Source: Luteibacter aegosomaticola
GTDB lineage: Bacteria > Pseudomonadota > Gammaproteobacteria > Xanthomonadales > Rhodanobacteraceae
DNA: 64,000 bases
Assembly (NCBI RefSeq): GCF_023078475.1
Contig: NZ_CP095741.1
Location: 4,372,501-4,436,500, forward strand
Direction of reading: 5' to 3'
Of this stretch, positions 1 through 7,907 are shown piece by piece. The notes beneath the pieces are model-generated. The model was given only the letters and a program-made list of their open reading frames with translations, did not search any database and had not been told where the DNA came from. Made by a program: the position numbers and the translations under genes. Every line of letters starts with the position of its first letter. Position 1 is the stretch's first letter.

Positions 1-100
1 CCGGCAAGGGAAGGGGTGTGACGCCATCCGGGCCAGCCGGGTACGGCACAAGGGCGGACAGTTCGTCCCACTGGTCTTCGAAGGGAATGAATTGCTGCAT
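1..100 (-). CDS. Conserved hypothetical protein, N-terminal fragment (cut by window edge)
   Basis: A reading frame starts with ATG at 100 on the minus strand and runs off the left edge after 33 codons, beginning MQQFIPFEDQWDELSAL. A strong Shine-Dalgarno, AGAGGAGGAAG, lies just upstream (about 103-117), which fixes the start. The first residues resemble a short conserved protein of unknown role that I recall from xanthomonads, but I cannot name a function. It lies downstream of the rubredoxin gene on the same strand, separated by about 190 bases holding a strong palindrome. Confidence 0.6.
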   Translation of the reverse strand, partial: MQQFIPFEDQWDELSALVPYPAGPDGVTPLPLP

Positions 101-235
101 GGCGGCTTCCTCCTCTGGTCGGCCGCGTGCTCGGGCCTTGAGGGTTATGGAAGCAAGCTTTTCTGCCATGGGGGTGGCGGGATGTGGCGGAAGGATGGCG
201 GGGGCATTCCTTCCTGCTGCCTTGCGGCGAGCTGG

Positions 236-257
236 CCCCGGGGCCTAGGCCCCGGGG
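236..257. terminator. 22-bp perfect GC palindrome after rubredoxin, probable transcription stop
   Basis: Positions 236-257 form a perfect palindrome made only of C and G runs around a central CCTAGG. It follows the rubredoxin stop codon at 293 on the minus strand. No T-run follows on either strand, so it is not a textbook intrinsic terminator. It could act as an attenuating hairpin or as a protein site. Confidence 0.4.
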
Positions 258-258
258 A

Positions 259-280
259 TCGCGCGCGAGCGCGCTCGTAC
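259..280. repeat. Degenerate short REP-like hairpin
   Basis: TCGCGCGCGAGCGCGCTC followed by GTAC differs at only two positions from the short REP at 46903-46924 (TCGCGCGCAAGCGCGCTC then CTAC). It probably is a worn copy of the same family, placed next to the 236-257 palindrome. Confidence 0.4.
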
Positions 281-292
281 ACGATCGGGGCT

Positions 293-484
293 TTAGTCCA
301 TTTCGACCATTTCGAAGTCGTCCTTGGTCACGCCGCAGTCGGGGCAGGTCCAGGTGTCGGGGATGTCTTCCCAGCGGGTGCCCGGGGCGATGTCTTCTTC
401 GGGCAGGCCGAGCGCTTCGTCGTAGATGAAGCCGCAGACAACGCACATCCATTTACGCAGGGTGGTTTCGGTCGAGTTGCTCAT
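293..484 (-). CDS. rubA: Rubredoxin
   Basis: A 63-residue small redox protein. The iron ligands are visible as CVVCG (Cys14, Cys17) and CPDCG (Cys47, Cys50), with the usual intervening [20 protein letters not shown] stretch. Rubredoxins bind one Fe in a Cys4 site and pass single electrons, for example to alkane hydroxylases or in peroxide detoxification. The start is the ATG at 484 (MSNSTETT...). A GTG at 517 would add 11 residues, but those match nothing in rubredoxins. No partner reductase is adjacent. The gene is divergent from thiE across a 95-base gap. Confidence 0.95.
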   Translation of the reverse strand: MSNSTETTLRKWMCVVCGFIYDEALGLPEEDIAPGTRWEDIPDTWTCPDCGVTKDDFEMVEMD

Positions 485-579
485 AGCGTGTCGTACTGGT
501 TCACTGGTAAGTCCCACATTCTGGCACCCCCGGCGTTACCGCGATAGCGCGGCGCCCTACCCCCACGCGAAGGATACTT

Positions 580-1230
580 ATGAGCACCCTCCTCCGAGCC
601 CGCCTGAGCGGCAAGGGCGTCTATGCGATCACCGACGGCCCGCGCGATGACCTGTTCGCGGCCGTCGAGGCCGCGCTGGCCGGCGGCGCCCGTCTCCTGC
701 AGTACCGCGACAAGACCACCGACGCCGCGCGCCGGGCCCGGGAAGCCGCCGAACTGGCGACCCTGTGCGCCCGCCACGATGTTCCGCTGATCATCAATGA
801 CGACGTGGCCCTGGCGCAGGCCTGCGGTGCCGCCGGCGTGCATCTCGGCGTCCAGGACGTGTCGATCGCGGAGGCGCGCGCCATCCTCGGCCCGGATGCC
901 ATCATCGGCACCTCCTGCTACGGCTCCCTGGAGCGGGCGAAGCAGATGCGCGACGAGGGCGCGGATTACCTGGGCTTCGGCGCCATGTACCCCTCGACCA
1001 CCAAGCCGCACGCCCCGGTCACCACCCACGACGTATTGACGCAGGCCAGCCAGCTGGGCGTCCCGGTCGTGGCTATCGGCGGCCTCACGCCCGACAATGC
1101 ACGTTCGGTGATCGACGCAGGCGCGGATTTCATCGCGGTGGTCTCGGCGATCTTCGCCGCACCCGATATCCAGGCCGCCACGCGCCGCTTCGCCGACCTT
1201 TTCGATGCTCGCCCCGGAATCATTCAATGA
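580..1230 (+). CDS. thiE: Thiamine-phosphate synthase
   Basis: A 216-residue TIM-barrel enzyme that joins HMP pyrophosphate to thiazole phosphate to give thiamine monophosphate, releasing PPi. Recognised by [10 protein letters not shown] near residue 40 (pyrophosphate/Mg site), [20 protein letters not shown], the [10 protein letters not shown] loop and [10 protein letters not shown]. Length is normal for the family. AAGGAT lies 7 bases upstream of the ATG. The stop overlaps the hemL start (ATGA), so the two are translationally coupled. No TPP riboswitch is visible upstream, unlike thiC at 24 kb. Confidence 0.95.
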   Translation: MSTLLRARLSGKGVYAITDGPRDDLFAAVEAALAGGARLLQYRDKTTDAARRAREAAELATLCARHDVPLIINDDVALAQACGAAGVHLGVQDVSIAEARAILGPDAIIGTSCYGSLERAKQMRDEGADYLGFGAMYPSTTKPHAPVTTHDVLTQASQLGVPVVAIGGLTPDNARSVIDAGADFIAVVSAIFAAPDIQAATRRFADLFDARPGIIQ

Positions 1231-2507
1231 CCACGAACCACGAACTCTTCGCCCGCGCCCGCCAGCTGATGCCCGGCGGCGTGAATTCCCCCGTCCGCGC
1301 CTTCAAGTCGGTGGGTGGCGAGCCGTTCTTCACCGCGCGCGCCGATGGCCCGTACCTGTGGGACGTGGAAGGCAAGCGTTATATCGATTACGTGGGCTCG
1401 TGGGGCCCGATGATCGTGGGCCATAACCACCCCGCGGTGCGCGATGCGGTGGTCGCTGCCGCGCAGAATGGCCTGAGCTTCGGCACGCCCTCCCCCGCCG
1501 AAGTGACGATGGCCGAGACCATCGTGAAGCTGGTGCCGTCGATCGACATGGTGCGCATGGTGAACTCGGGCACCGAGGCGACGATGTCGGCGATCCGCCT
1601 GGCCCGTGGCGCCACCGGCCGCAACAAGATCGTGAAGTTCGAAGGCTGCTACCACGGCCACGGCGACAGCTTCCTGGTGAAGGCGGGTTCGGGCGCGCTG
1701 ACGTTTGGCGTACCGACCTCGCCGGGCGTGCCCAAGGCCGCGGCCGATCTCACGCTCACGCTCCCATACAACGATATCAACGCCGCGCACGCGTTGTTCG
1801 CCGAGCACGGCGCCGATATCGCCGGCCTGATCATCGAGCCCGTCGCCGGCAACATGAACTGCATTCCGCCGAAGGAAGGCTATCTCGAGGCGCTGCGCGA
1901 ACTGTGCACCGCCCACGGCGCGCTGCTGATCTTCGACGAAGTGATGACCGGCTTCCGCGTGGCCCTCGGCGGTGCGCAGGCGCATTACGGCATCACGCCC
2001 GACCTCACCTGCTTCGGCAAGGTGATCGGTGGTGGCATGCCCGTGGGTGCGTATGGCGGTCGCCGTGACCTGATGGAACAGGTGGCCCCGGCCGGCCCGG
2101 TGTACCAGGCCGGCACGCTCTCGGGTAACCCGGTGGCGATGGCCGCGGGCCTGGCGATGCTGGAACTGATCCAGATGCCGGGCTTCTACGAGGATCTGGC
2201 GAAGCGCACCGCGAAGCTCACCGACGGTATTGCCGCTGCGGCGAAGAAGCACGGCATTCCCTTCAGCACGACCCGCGTGGGCGCGATGTTCGGCCTGTTC
2301 TTCACCGGTGAAACCGTGGAAACGTATGCGCAGGCCACGGCGGCGGACGTCGCGTCGTTCAACGCGTTCTTCCACGGGATGCTGGAGCGTGGCGTGTACC
2401 TGGCGCCGTCGGCGTTCGAAGCGGGCTTTGTGTCCAGCGCGCACAGCGATGCGATCATCGATGAAACGATTGCCACGGCCGATGCCGTGTTCGCGACGCT
2501 CAGCTGA
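1227..2507 (+). CDS. hemL: Glutamate-1-semialdehyde 2,1-aminomutase
   Basis: A 426-residue PLP enzyme of class-III aminotransferase fold that converts glutamate-1-semialdehyde to 5-aminolevulinate in the C5 route to haem. Typical are the N-terminus [34 protein letters not shown], the Asp-containing [12 protein letters not shown], and the PLP lysine Lys265 in CFGKVIGGG. Full length. The start overlaps the thiE stop by four bases. thiE-hemL pairing is common in this group of bacteria. Confidence 0.96.
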   Translation: MTTNHELFARARQLMPGGVNSPVRAFKSVGGEPFFTARADGPYLWDVEGKRYIDYVGSWGPMIVGHNHPAVRDAVVAAAQNGLSFGTPSPAEVTMAETIVKLVPSIDMVRMVNSGTEATMSAIRLARGATGRNKIVKFEGCYHGHGDSFLVKAGSGALTFGVPTSPGVPKAAADLTLTLPYNDINAAHALFAEHGADIAGLIIEPVAGNMNCIPPKEGYLEALRELCTAHGALLIFDEVMTGFRVALGGAQAHYGITPDLTCFGKVIGGGMPVGAYGGRRDLMEQVAPAGPVYQAGTLSGNPVAMAAGLAMLELIQMPGFYEDLAKRTAKLTDGIAAAAKKHGIPFSTTRVGAMFGLFFTGETVETYAQATAADVASFNAFFHGMLERGVYLAPSAFEAGFVSSAHSDAIIDETIATADAVFATLS

Positions 2508-2529
2508 TCCAGGAGACCGTCGATAAGGA

Positions 2530-3141
2530 CTAATCGCTTTCGTCGACTCGCAACGACATCACGCATCGCTTGAAGGTGGGCTCGGTTGAACCGCCAGCGT
2601 GAGGCAAGCGAGGTCGAACGTCGCTCGGACTCCCCCCGGGCGAGATCACGTTAATTATTCGGCGTCCGTTCACGGAATACTGGAGGGTATGCGCAGAGAG
2701 GTCCTTCGTGCCTCGTACCTCAATGCCTCGCTGGCTAAAATCGCTATCGAGTTGCTCCGGCGTGATGCAGGTCGAGCGCGGGAGATAGATTTCCAAGGCA
2801 CTGTGGTGCGACGCGACGCCACCCGCTTTCTGGACCGGGTAATAATCCAACGCGACCGAGATACGCAGCTTCCCATATCGAGGTTCTGAGAACCCCGCGA
2901 CGTAGTTGTCCGACGCCCGCTGCGTGCCTCTGGTCATACGGATGCCGAGCACTTTCTCGACGGTCACCTGATCAAGCGGGCCCGACGGCGTTTGAATAAG
3001 TGTAAGTACCTGATCCCATGTATATGCCGGTGGCGGGGAATCAACGCCTTGCGCGCCAACCATCCCCATACCCAGCACCAGCGAAATAACGGCGGCGCCA
3101 GTCAGCCGTGTGAAAGCCGTAGCCTTCTTGCTCCTTGCCAT
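2530..3141 (-). CDS. Secreted hypothetical protein
   Basis: A 203-residue protein with an N-terminal signal sequence: positive start (MARSKK), then a hydrophobic stretch over roughly residues 12-30 ending near VGAQG. The mature part begins with a Pro-rich VDSPPPAYTW and holds two Cys (in STCITPEQL and KRCVMSLRV) that may form a disulfide. I recognise no domain. It is followed on the same strand by nothing before hemL's 3' end, with which it is convergent (22-base gap). Codon use matches the neighbours. Confidence 0.7.
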   Translation of the reverse strand: MARSKKATAFTRLTGAAVISLVLGMGMVGAQGVDSPPPAYTWDQVLTLIQTPSGPLDQVTVEKVLGIRMTRGTQRASDNYVAGFSEPRYGKLRISVALDYYPVQKAGGVASHHSALEIYLPRSTCITPEQLDSDFSQRGIEVRGTKDLSAHTLQYSVNGRRIINVISPGGSPSDVRPRLPHAGGSTEPTFKRCVMSLRVDESD

Positions 3142-3177
3142 GTCCCTATTGATCCTTATCGGGTTCGCTTTGATCCA

Positions 3178-3199
3178 TCGCGAGCAAGCTCGCTCCTAC
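3178..3199. repeat. Short REP hairpin (GCGAGCAAGCTCGC type)
   Basis: TCGCGAGCAAGCTCGCTC followed by CTAC forms a hairpin and ends in the same CTCCTAC as the long REP elements of this window. It is very like the REP half-elements known from Pseudomonas. It lies in the 116-base gap between the secreted protein gene and argD. Confidence 0.7.
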
Positions 3200-3223
3200 A
3201 ACCGCCGGGGCCAGTGACGGTAC

Positions 3224-3255
3224 AAAAAAACGCCCGGCCAGGCCGGGCGTTTTGT
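3224..3255 (-). terminator. Intrinsic terminator of argD
   Basis: On the minus strand ACGCCCGGCC and GGCCGGGCGT pair and are followed by a run of seven T. It begins three bases past the argD stop codon. Confidence 0.85.
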
Positions 3256-3257
3256 TT

Positions 3258-4508
3258 TCAGGCCACCTTGGCTTCGCGGCTGGCGAACTCCGCCAGCGCC
3301 GCGTGCAGGCGTTCGAGGCCTGCCGCCGTCTCTTCATCCGTGATGTTGAGTGGCGGGACAATACGCAGCACGTCCGGGCCGGCCTGCAGGATGAGCAGGC
3401 CGTGGGCGGCGGCGATGTCGAGCACTTCACCTGCGCGGCCCTTGTAGGCGCCGTCGAGCGCCGCGCCGATCATGAGGCCGCGGCCACGGATTTCCGAGAA
3501 CAGATGGAATTCGTGGTTGAGCTTCTCGAGACCCTTGCGGATGTCGTTGGCCTGGCGCTCCACGTTGAGCAGCACCGCCGGCGAGGCGATCTTCTTCAAC
3601 GCCACGCGAGCGACGGCGGCCGCCATCGGGTTGCCGCCAAACGTGGTGCCATGTGCGCCGAACTGCATCACTTCGGAAACCGACTTGCCGACCAGCATGG
3701 CGCCGATCGGGAAACCGGCGCCGAGCGCCTTGGCCAGCGTGACGATATCCGGCGTGACGTGGTCGTGCGTGTGCGCGAACAGCGTGCCGGTACGGCCCAT
3801 GCCGCACTGGATTTCATCGAGCACCATGAGCGCGTTGTGCGCATCGCACAGCTCGCGGATCTTCTTCAGGAAGCCCGGCGCGGCCGGCGTGACACCGCCT
3901 TCGCCCTGCACCGGCTCGATCATCACCGCGGCGACGCCGCCCTTGGCGAAGGCTTCTTCCAGCGCGGCTTCATCGTTGAACGCCACGTAGCGGAAGCCAC
4001 CCGGCAGCGGCTCGTAGCCTTCCTGGTACTTCGGCTGCGCGGTCGCGGTGACCGACGCCAGCGTGCGGCCGTGGAACGAGCCGTAGAAGGTGATGATGAC
4101 GCGGTCTTCCGGCGCGCGGCCCTGGCCGGCAGCCCATTTGCGCACGAGCTTGATCGCGGCTTCGTTGGCTTCGGTACCGGAGTTGCACAGGAAGACACGC
4201 TCGGCGAACGGCGCGTGTTCGATCAGTTCTTCGGCAAGACGCAGCGGCGGCTCGGTCCAGAACACGTTGCTTGCGTGCCACAGCTTGTGCGCCTGTGCGA
4301 CCAGCGCTTCGACGAGTTCGGGCTCCTGGTGGCCCAGGGCATTCACGGCAATGCCCGCACCGAAATCGAGATAGTCGCGGCCTTCGGTATCCCACACACG
4401 GGCGCCCTTGCCGTGGTCGAGCACGACATCACGGGGGCGGTACACGGATAGCCAATAGCGCTTGCCCAGGCCGATGAGATCGGAGGGTTCGACAGGATGC
4501 GACGACAT
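3258..4508 (-). CDS. argD: Acetylornithine/succinylornithine-type aminotransferase
   Basis: A 416-residue class-III PLP aminotransferase of the arginine/ornithine family. Seen: NSGTEANEAAIKLVRK (phosphate and PLP contacts), FYGSFHGRTLASVTAT, the Asp pair in MVLDEIQCGMGRTG, and the PLP lysine Lys260 in VTLAKALGAGFP. In arginine synthesis such enzymes make N-acetylornithine from the semialdehyde; the same fold also serves AstC in arginine breakdown, so the exact substrate is not settled. The ATG at 4508 (MSSHPVEPSD) matches family N-termini and has GGGAG upstream. A terminator follows directly. About 400 bases upstream is non-coding and holds the sRNA candidate. Confidence 0.88.
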   Translation of the reverse strand: MSSHPVEPSDLIGLGKRYWLSVYRPRDVVLDHGKGARVWDTEGRDYLDFGAGIAVNALGHQEPELVEALVAQAHKLWHASNVFWTEPPLRLAEELIEHAPFAERVFLCNSGTEANEAAIKLVRKWAAGQGRAPEDRVIITFYGSFHGRTLASVTATAQPKYQEGYEPLPGGFRYVAFNDEAALEEAFAKGGVAAVMIEPVQGEGGVTPAAPGFLKKIRELCDAHNALMVLDEIQCGMGRTGTLFAHTHDHVTPDIVTLAKALGAGFPIGAMLVGKSVSEVMQFGAHGTTFGGNPMAAAVARVALKKIASPAVLLNVERQANDIRKGLEKLNHEFHLFSEIRGRGLMIGAALDGAYKGRAGEVLDIAAAHGLLILQAGPDVLRIVPPLNITDEETAAGLERLHAALAEFASREAKVA

Positions 4509-4679
4509 GAAAACGACTCCCGGGCCCGGCCGCAGCGCCTGGCCCCAAACAGGAACGGATGGAATCGCACGGTACGTTCTGCGGTCCGACATCGATCCGA
4601 TGCCCGGGCGGCGAGGAAAGCGCCACGGGATACCCATCGTATAAGGCGCGGGCCCCGGCGACAACGGCTGTTCCGCCGA

Positions 4680-4696
4680 TGTAACGGCCTGTTACA
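4680..4696. promoter_or_regulatory. Candidate enhancer palindrome (activator site)
   Basis: TGTAACGGCCTGTTACA is a perfect inverted repeat (TGTAAC, five bases, GTTACA). A degenerate second copy overlaps its right side (TGTTACAGAACGCTACA, 4690-4706). Its centre is about 110 bases upstream of the start expected from the sigma54 promoter at 4772-4787, which is usual for an enhancer bound by an NtrC-type activator. It also lies about 180 bases upstream of argD, so a role there cannot be excluded. Confidence 0.5.
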
Positions 4697-4771
4697 GAAC
4701 GCTACAGCGGATGAACGCCAAAGAAATGCCCGCGAAAGGAAAATTCCTTGCGAATCAAGGCGGGCGCCGGG

Positions 4772-4787
4772 TGGCATGCGGCTTGCT
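4772..4787 (+). promoter_or_regulatory. Sigma54 (-24/-12) promoter
   Basis: TGGCATGCGGCTTGCT matches the RpoN consensus TGGCAC-N5-TTGCW: GG at 4773-4774 and GC at 4785-4786 with exactly ten bases between. It lies outside any protein gene I call, and points rightward to a terminator about 100 bases further on. Predicted start is near 4798. Confidence 0.6.
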
Positions 4788-4797
4788 GCTTACCAGG

Positions 4798-4898
4798 GGA
4801 GGCTCCCGGAGCCGTGGTGTTCGCTCGCCCGACGACCCTGCCAAGCCGGACGACGAATGGGAACTCCCGACCCCCCAGAGGGCCGGGAGTTTTCTTTT
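4798..4898 (+). ncRNA. Candidate sigma54-dependent small RNA
   Basis: Inferred from signals, not homology. Transcription from the -24/-12 promoter would start near 4798 and end at the U-rich stop near 4898, giving about 100 nt. The 5' end can form a small hairpin (GGCTC, loop, GAGCC, 4801-4813), the middle (about 4814-4860) looks unpaired, and the 3' end is the terminator hairpin. I find no convincing start codon with a ribosome site inside. It is tail to tail with the sigma54-activator gene at 4915-6252. The layout recalls sigma54-driven regulatory RNAs encoded beside their activators, such as Qrr with LuxO or CrcZ with CbrB, but no sequence likeness to those is claimed. Confidence 0.45.
4862..4898 (+). 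terminator. Intrinsic terminator, rightward
   Basis: AACTCCC and GGGAGTT pair around an inner G-C and CCC/GGG stem, followed by TTTTCTTTT on the plus strand only. On the minus strand no T-run follows, so it serves a rightward transcript and not the leftward activator gene that ends at 4915. Confidence 0.7.
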
Positions 4899-4914
4899 CC
4901 GCCCGGGGAACCCG

Positions 4915-6252
4915 TCAGCGCAACTGATCGAGGGCCAGCTGGTGCTTCTTGCAGAGGCGATACACCGTGACGCGCGACACCCTCAGCCGGCGGGCGCACT
5001 CGCTGATGTTGAACGCGCTCGCCCGCAGGCAATCCACGATGGCCTCGCGCTCGGCCGAGGTGCGCGCGCTGCCCAGGCTGTCACGATCGAGCCCCGGCAG
5101 GTCGGCATTGAGTTCCAGGTCGTCGGGCGTGATCAGCGCATCGTCGGCGATGACGGCCGCGCGCTGTACTCGGTTCATCAGTTCACGGACATTGCCCGGC
5201 CAAGCAAAAGCGTTCATGGCCTTGCGCGCCGCCGTGCTGAACGCCCGCGCGCGGGTGCCGTAGCTCTCGCGGAACGTATCCAGGAAGTACTGCGCCAGCA
5301 GCTCGATATCGCCATTGCGTTCGCGCAGGGGCGGCATGCGCAGGCGCAGCACGTTGAGGCGGTAGAACAGATCCTCGCGGAAGCGACCCTGGGCCACGGC
5401 TTTTTCCAGATCCACGTGGGTGGCCGCAAGCACGCGCACGTTCACCTTGATGGACTGGCAGCTGCCGATGCGCTCGATGGTGCCTTCCTGCAGTACGCGC
5501 AGCAGGTTGGTCTGGGCATCGAGCGGCAGGTCGCCGATTTCGTCGAGGAAGACGGTGCCGCCGTCGGCGGACTCGAAGTGGCCGATACGCCGCGCCGTGG
5601 CGCCGGTGAACGAACCGCGCTCGTGGCCGAACAGTTCGGACTGGACGAGGTTGGCCGGCAGTGCGCCGCAGTTGATCGCGGCGAACGGTTTGTCGCGACG
5701 GCCGGAGAGCTGGTGCAGCGCCCGGGCGGCCATTTCCTTGCCCGTACCCGTCTCGCCGGTGATCAGCAGCGGCAGCTCGACGGGAGCGAACTTACGAATA
5801 TTCTGAGACAGCCCGCGGATCGCCGGGCTGCTGCCGGTCATGACGCTGGGCTGGTCGTCATCAAAGACCGGGATGCCTTCGGCAGGCACGCGTTGCAGCG
5901 CCTGGCGCAGCGCCTGCAGCGAGGAGGCGCCGTCGATCAACTCGAAGGCCTGCGGCAGCACGTGCTGGATGGACGGATCGTTGGCCGGCGTCCGCTGGCC
6001 GGTCAGCCCGATCCAGGCCAGGCCCGGATGGCTGTCGCGCAGTTCCTGCAACACGCGCACGGCCGCCTGGGCGCTTGCGCGCAGGTCGACCACGGCGATC
6101 GCCGTGTCCCCGCATTCGGGCAAGTGCGTGTCCAGCCGTGCCGGATCGGCCACCAAGGTGCGCCAGCCGGCCCGTATCAGTCCGAAATGTTCTTCAACGC
6201 TCGGCCTTCCAACCCAGACGACGCAACGCCCCGTCGATTCCCCGCGTGACAT
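4915..6252 (-). CDS. Sigma54-dependent transcriptional activator with VpsR-like pseudo-receiver
   Basis: A 445-residue NtrC-class activator. Residues 1-130 form a receiver-like domain: VVWVGRPS at strand 1 and AIAVVDLR (Asp56) at strand 3, but without the acidic pair after strand 1 and without the usual Lys, so it is probably not phosphorylated. This arrangement resembles VpsR. The AAA+ domain (about 145-370) has Walker A GETGTGKE, the sigma54 loop as GSFTGA (family GAFTGA), Walker B GGTVFLDEIGDLP and the R-finger region REDLFYRLNV. A Fis-type helix-turn-helix (ISECARRLRVSRVTVYRLCKK) ends the protein. Start ATG at 6252 is preceded by GAGGAG. The gene converges on the candidate sigma54-dependent RNA, its likeliest local target. 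Confidence 0.9.
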   Translation of the reverse strand: MSRGESTGRCVVWVGRPSVEEHFGLIRAGWRTLVADPARLDTHLPECGDTAIAVVDLRASAQAAVRVLQELRDSHPGLAWIGLTGQRTPANDPSIQHVLPQAFELIDGASSLQALRQALQRVPAEGIPVFDDDQPSVMTGSSPAIRGLSQNIRKFAPVELPLLITGETGTGKEMAARALHQLSGRRDKPFAAINCGALPANLVQSELFGHERGSFTGATARRIGHFESADGGTVFLDEIGDLPLDAQTNLLRVLQEGTIERIGSCQSIKVNVRVLAATHVDLEKAVAQGRFREDLFYRLNVLRLRMPPLRERNGDIELLAQYFLDTFRESYGTRARAFSTAARKAMNAFAWPGNVRELMNRVQRAAVIADDALITPDDLELNADLPGLDRDSLGSARTSAEREAIVDCLRASAFNISECARRLRVSRVTVYRLCKKHQLALDQLR

Positions 6253-6467
6253 GCCTGCTCCTCAAACCGTTCAGTGGCCTGCTGCCGGCTGTAGCGGGTT
6301 CACCCTTGGACCCGCCGCCGGCACCCCCTGCAGGCCGGCAAGCCCCACACCGCCCTTCTGTCATGTCATGCCAGGGGCGACGAACTGACGTTACCCCGGC
6401 ATGCAAAAACCGGCCATACACCAAACGGGCTAGCTCACAAAGCGGTTTGGGCGGGCGTTCGCGCTTG

Positions 6468-7283
6468 CTAGAGAAACAAGTCCGGTAGTAGAGGCTGGCC
6501 CGGGGTGACGGCGTAGTGATCGAAGTTCGTCACACCTTCTTCACGCAAAACGGCTTCGTCGATGAAGAAGTGACCGGTGGTCGCCCGCGCGGGACGGGTG
6601 AGGATCGCGTGGGCCGCATCGGCCACGATCTCGGGGGTACGGCAGTTTTCGGCACGCACGCCATCGATCATGGCGATGGCGGCCGTGGCGATGACGGTTT
6701 TCGGCCACAACGCGTTGACCGCCACGCCCATCGGCGCGAACTCCGGCGCCATGCCCAGGACGCACTGGCTCATGCCGAACTTGGCGATGGTGTAAGCCAC
6801 GTGCGGTGCGTACCAGTGCGGGTCGATGCTCGGCGGCGGTGAGAGCATGAGCACGTGCGGGTTGTCCGCCTCTTTCAGGAACGGCAGGCAGGCCTGCGTC
6901 ACGAGGAAGGTGCCGCGCGTATTCACCTGGTGCATCAGGTCGAAGCGCTTCATCGGCGTGTCTTCGGTACCCGCCAGCCAGATCGCGCTGGCGTTGTTCA
7001 CCACGATATCGATGCCGCCGAAGCGCTCGGCCGCTGTCGCTGCCGCCATGCGCACTTCCGCCTCTTCGCGGATATCCACCTTGAGCGGTAACGCCTTGCC
7101 ACCGGCTGCTTCGATCTCGGCGGCGGCGGTGTGGATAGTGCCGGGCAGCTTCGGATTGGGCACGCCGCTCTTCGCGGCGATCACCACGTTGGCGCCATCG
7201 CGCGCGGCGCGCAGGCCGATCGCGAGGCCGATGCCGCGCGAGGCACCGGTGATGAACAAGGTCTTCCCGGCGAGCGATGTCAT
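6468..7283 (-). CDS. SDR-family oxidoreductase (HSDL2-like)
   Basis: A 271-residue short-chain dehydrogenase. The NAD(P) site is TGASRGIGLAIG near residue 13, the NNAS motif is IVVNNASAIW, and the catalytic Tyr/Lys appear as AYTIAKFGM. The Ser partner is in MLSPPPSID. The long insert with PNPKLPGTIHTAAAEIE is typical of the hydroxysteroid-dehydrogenase-like-2 group, whose natural substrate is unclear. It is last in the adk-mpl-LON-SDR operon, 11 bases after the LON-domain gene. About 215 bases separate it from the activator gene. Confidence 0.88.
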   Translation of the reverse strand: MTSLAGKTLFITGASRGIGLAIGLRAARDGANVVIAAKSGVPNPKLPGTIHTAAAEIEAAGGKALPLKVDIREEAEVRMAAATAAERFGGIDIVVNNASAIWLAGTEDTPMKRFDLMHQVNTRGTFLVTQACLPFLKEADNPHVLMLSPPPSIDPHWYAPHVAYTIAKFGMSQCVLGMAPEFAPMGVAVNALWPKTVIATAAIAMIDGVRAENCRTPEIVADAAHAILTRPARATTGHFFIDEAVLREEGVTNFDHYAVTPGQPLLPDLFL

Positions 7284-7294
7284 GAGGGGCTTAC

Positions 7295-7897
7295 TCAGGC
7301 GCGCTGGAAGCGCGGGAGGATGTCACGCAATTCGGCGAGCCGCTGGATCGGATCATCCAGTTCGAGCATGTGCTGGCATTCGTTCGGGTCGAGCGGCAAC
7401 AGCTCGCACAGGCGGAAGCCCACCCAGCTGGCGTCATCCGCGCGACCGGCGACATCCTGGCGCCACGGCGGGCCCATCTGGTCGGCGAGCCGTTCGAGGA
7501 TGGTGGTGAGCAAGCCGAACTCCGCCGGCACCGGCACGACAGTCTCCGGTTCCCACGGCGCGATGTCGCCACGCACCTGGCCATCGGAACGCACGCGTGT
7601 GCGGGTGACACGGAAGCGCTGGCCACCCTCCGCGACGATGCCGAGCAGGCCGTCTTCGCGGGTATGGAAATCGGTGATGGTCGCGAGCGTGCCCACGGCG
7701 GCCGGGATCGCCGGCTGCCCGGCTTCGCGGCCCTCGAGGATGAGGCACACCCCAAAGCCCCTGCCTGTCCGCGCGCATTCGCGCACCAGGTCGATGTAGC
7801 GCGGTTCGAAAATGCGCAACGGGAGATGGCCGCCCGGGAAAAGGACGTTCGCCAGAGGGAACAGGGGGAGATCGAGAGCGGGCGTGGTCGCAGCCAT
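7295..7897 (-). CDS. LON peptidase substrate-binding domain protein
   Basis: A 200-residue stand-alone LON N-terminal domain, with no ATPase or protease part. Hallmarks are LPLFPLANVLFPGGHLPLRIFEPRY at the start, an Arg/Gly-rich middle and a helical C-terminus. Such proteins are widespread and may bind misfolded or specific proteins, but the function is not established. The ATG at 7897 gives the family N-terminus. Ten bases separate it from mpl upstream and eleven from the SDR gene downstream, so it is part of one transcript. Confidence 0.88.
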   Translation of the reverse strand: MAATTPALDLPLFPLANVLFPGGHLPLRIFEPRYIDLVRECARTGRGFGVCLILEGREAGQPAIPAAVGTLATITDFHTREDGLLGIVAEGGQRFRVTRTRVRSDGQVRGDIAPWEPETVVPVPAEFGLLTTILERLADQMGPPWRQDVAGRADDASWVGFRLCELLPLDPNECQHMLELDDPIQRLAELRDILPRFQRA

Positions 7898-7907
7898 GCC
7901 CGCCAGT

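Noticed and set aside
500..540. TGGCACCCCCGGCGTTA before thiE as a sigma54 promoter
   Set aside because: The -12 box lacks GC at the required distance (GT instead), so only the -24 half fits.
4711..4905. Rightward open frame across the sRNA candidate
   Set aside because: No ribosome site before the ATG at 4711, low-complexity translation, and the frame stays open only because it runs antisense into the activator gene. The -24/-12 promoter lies inside it, downstream of its start.
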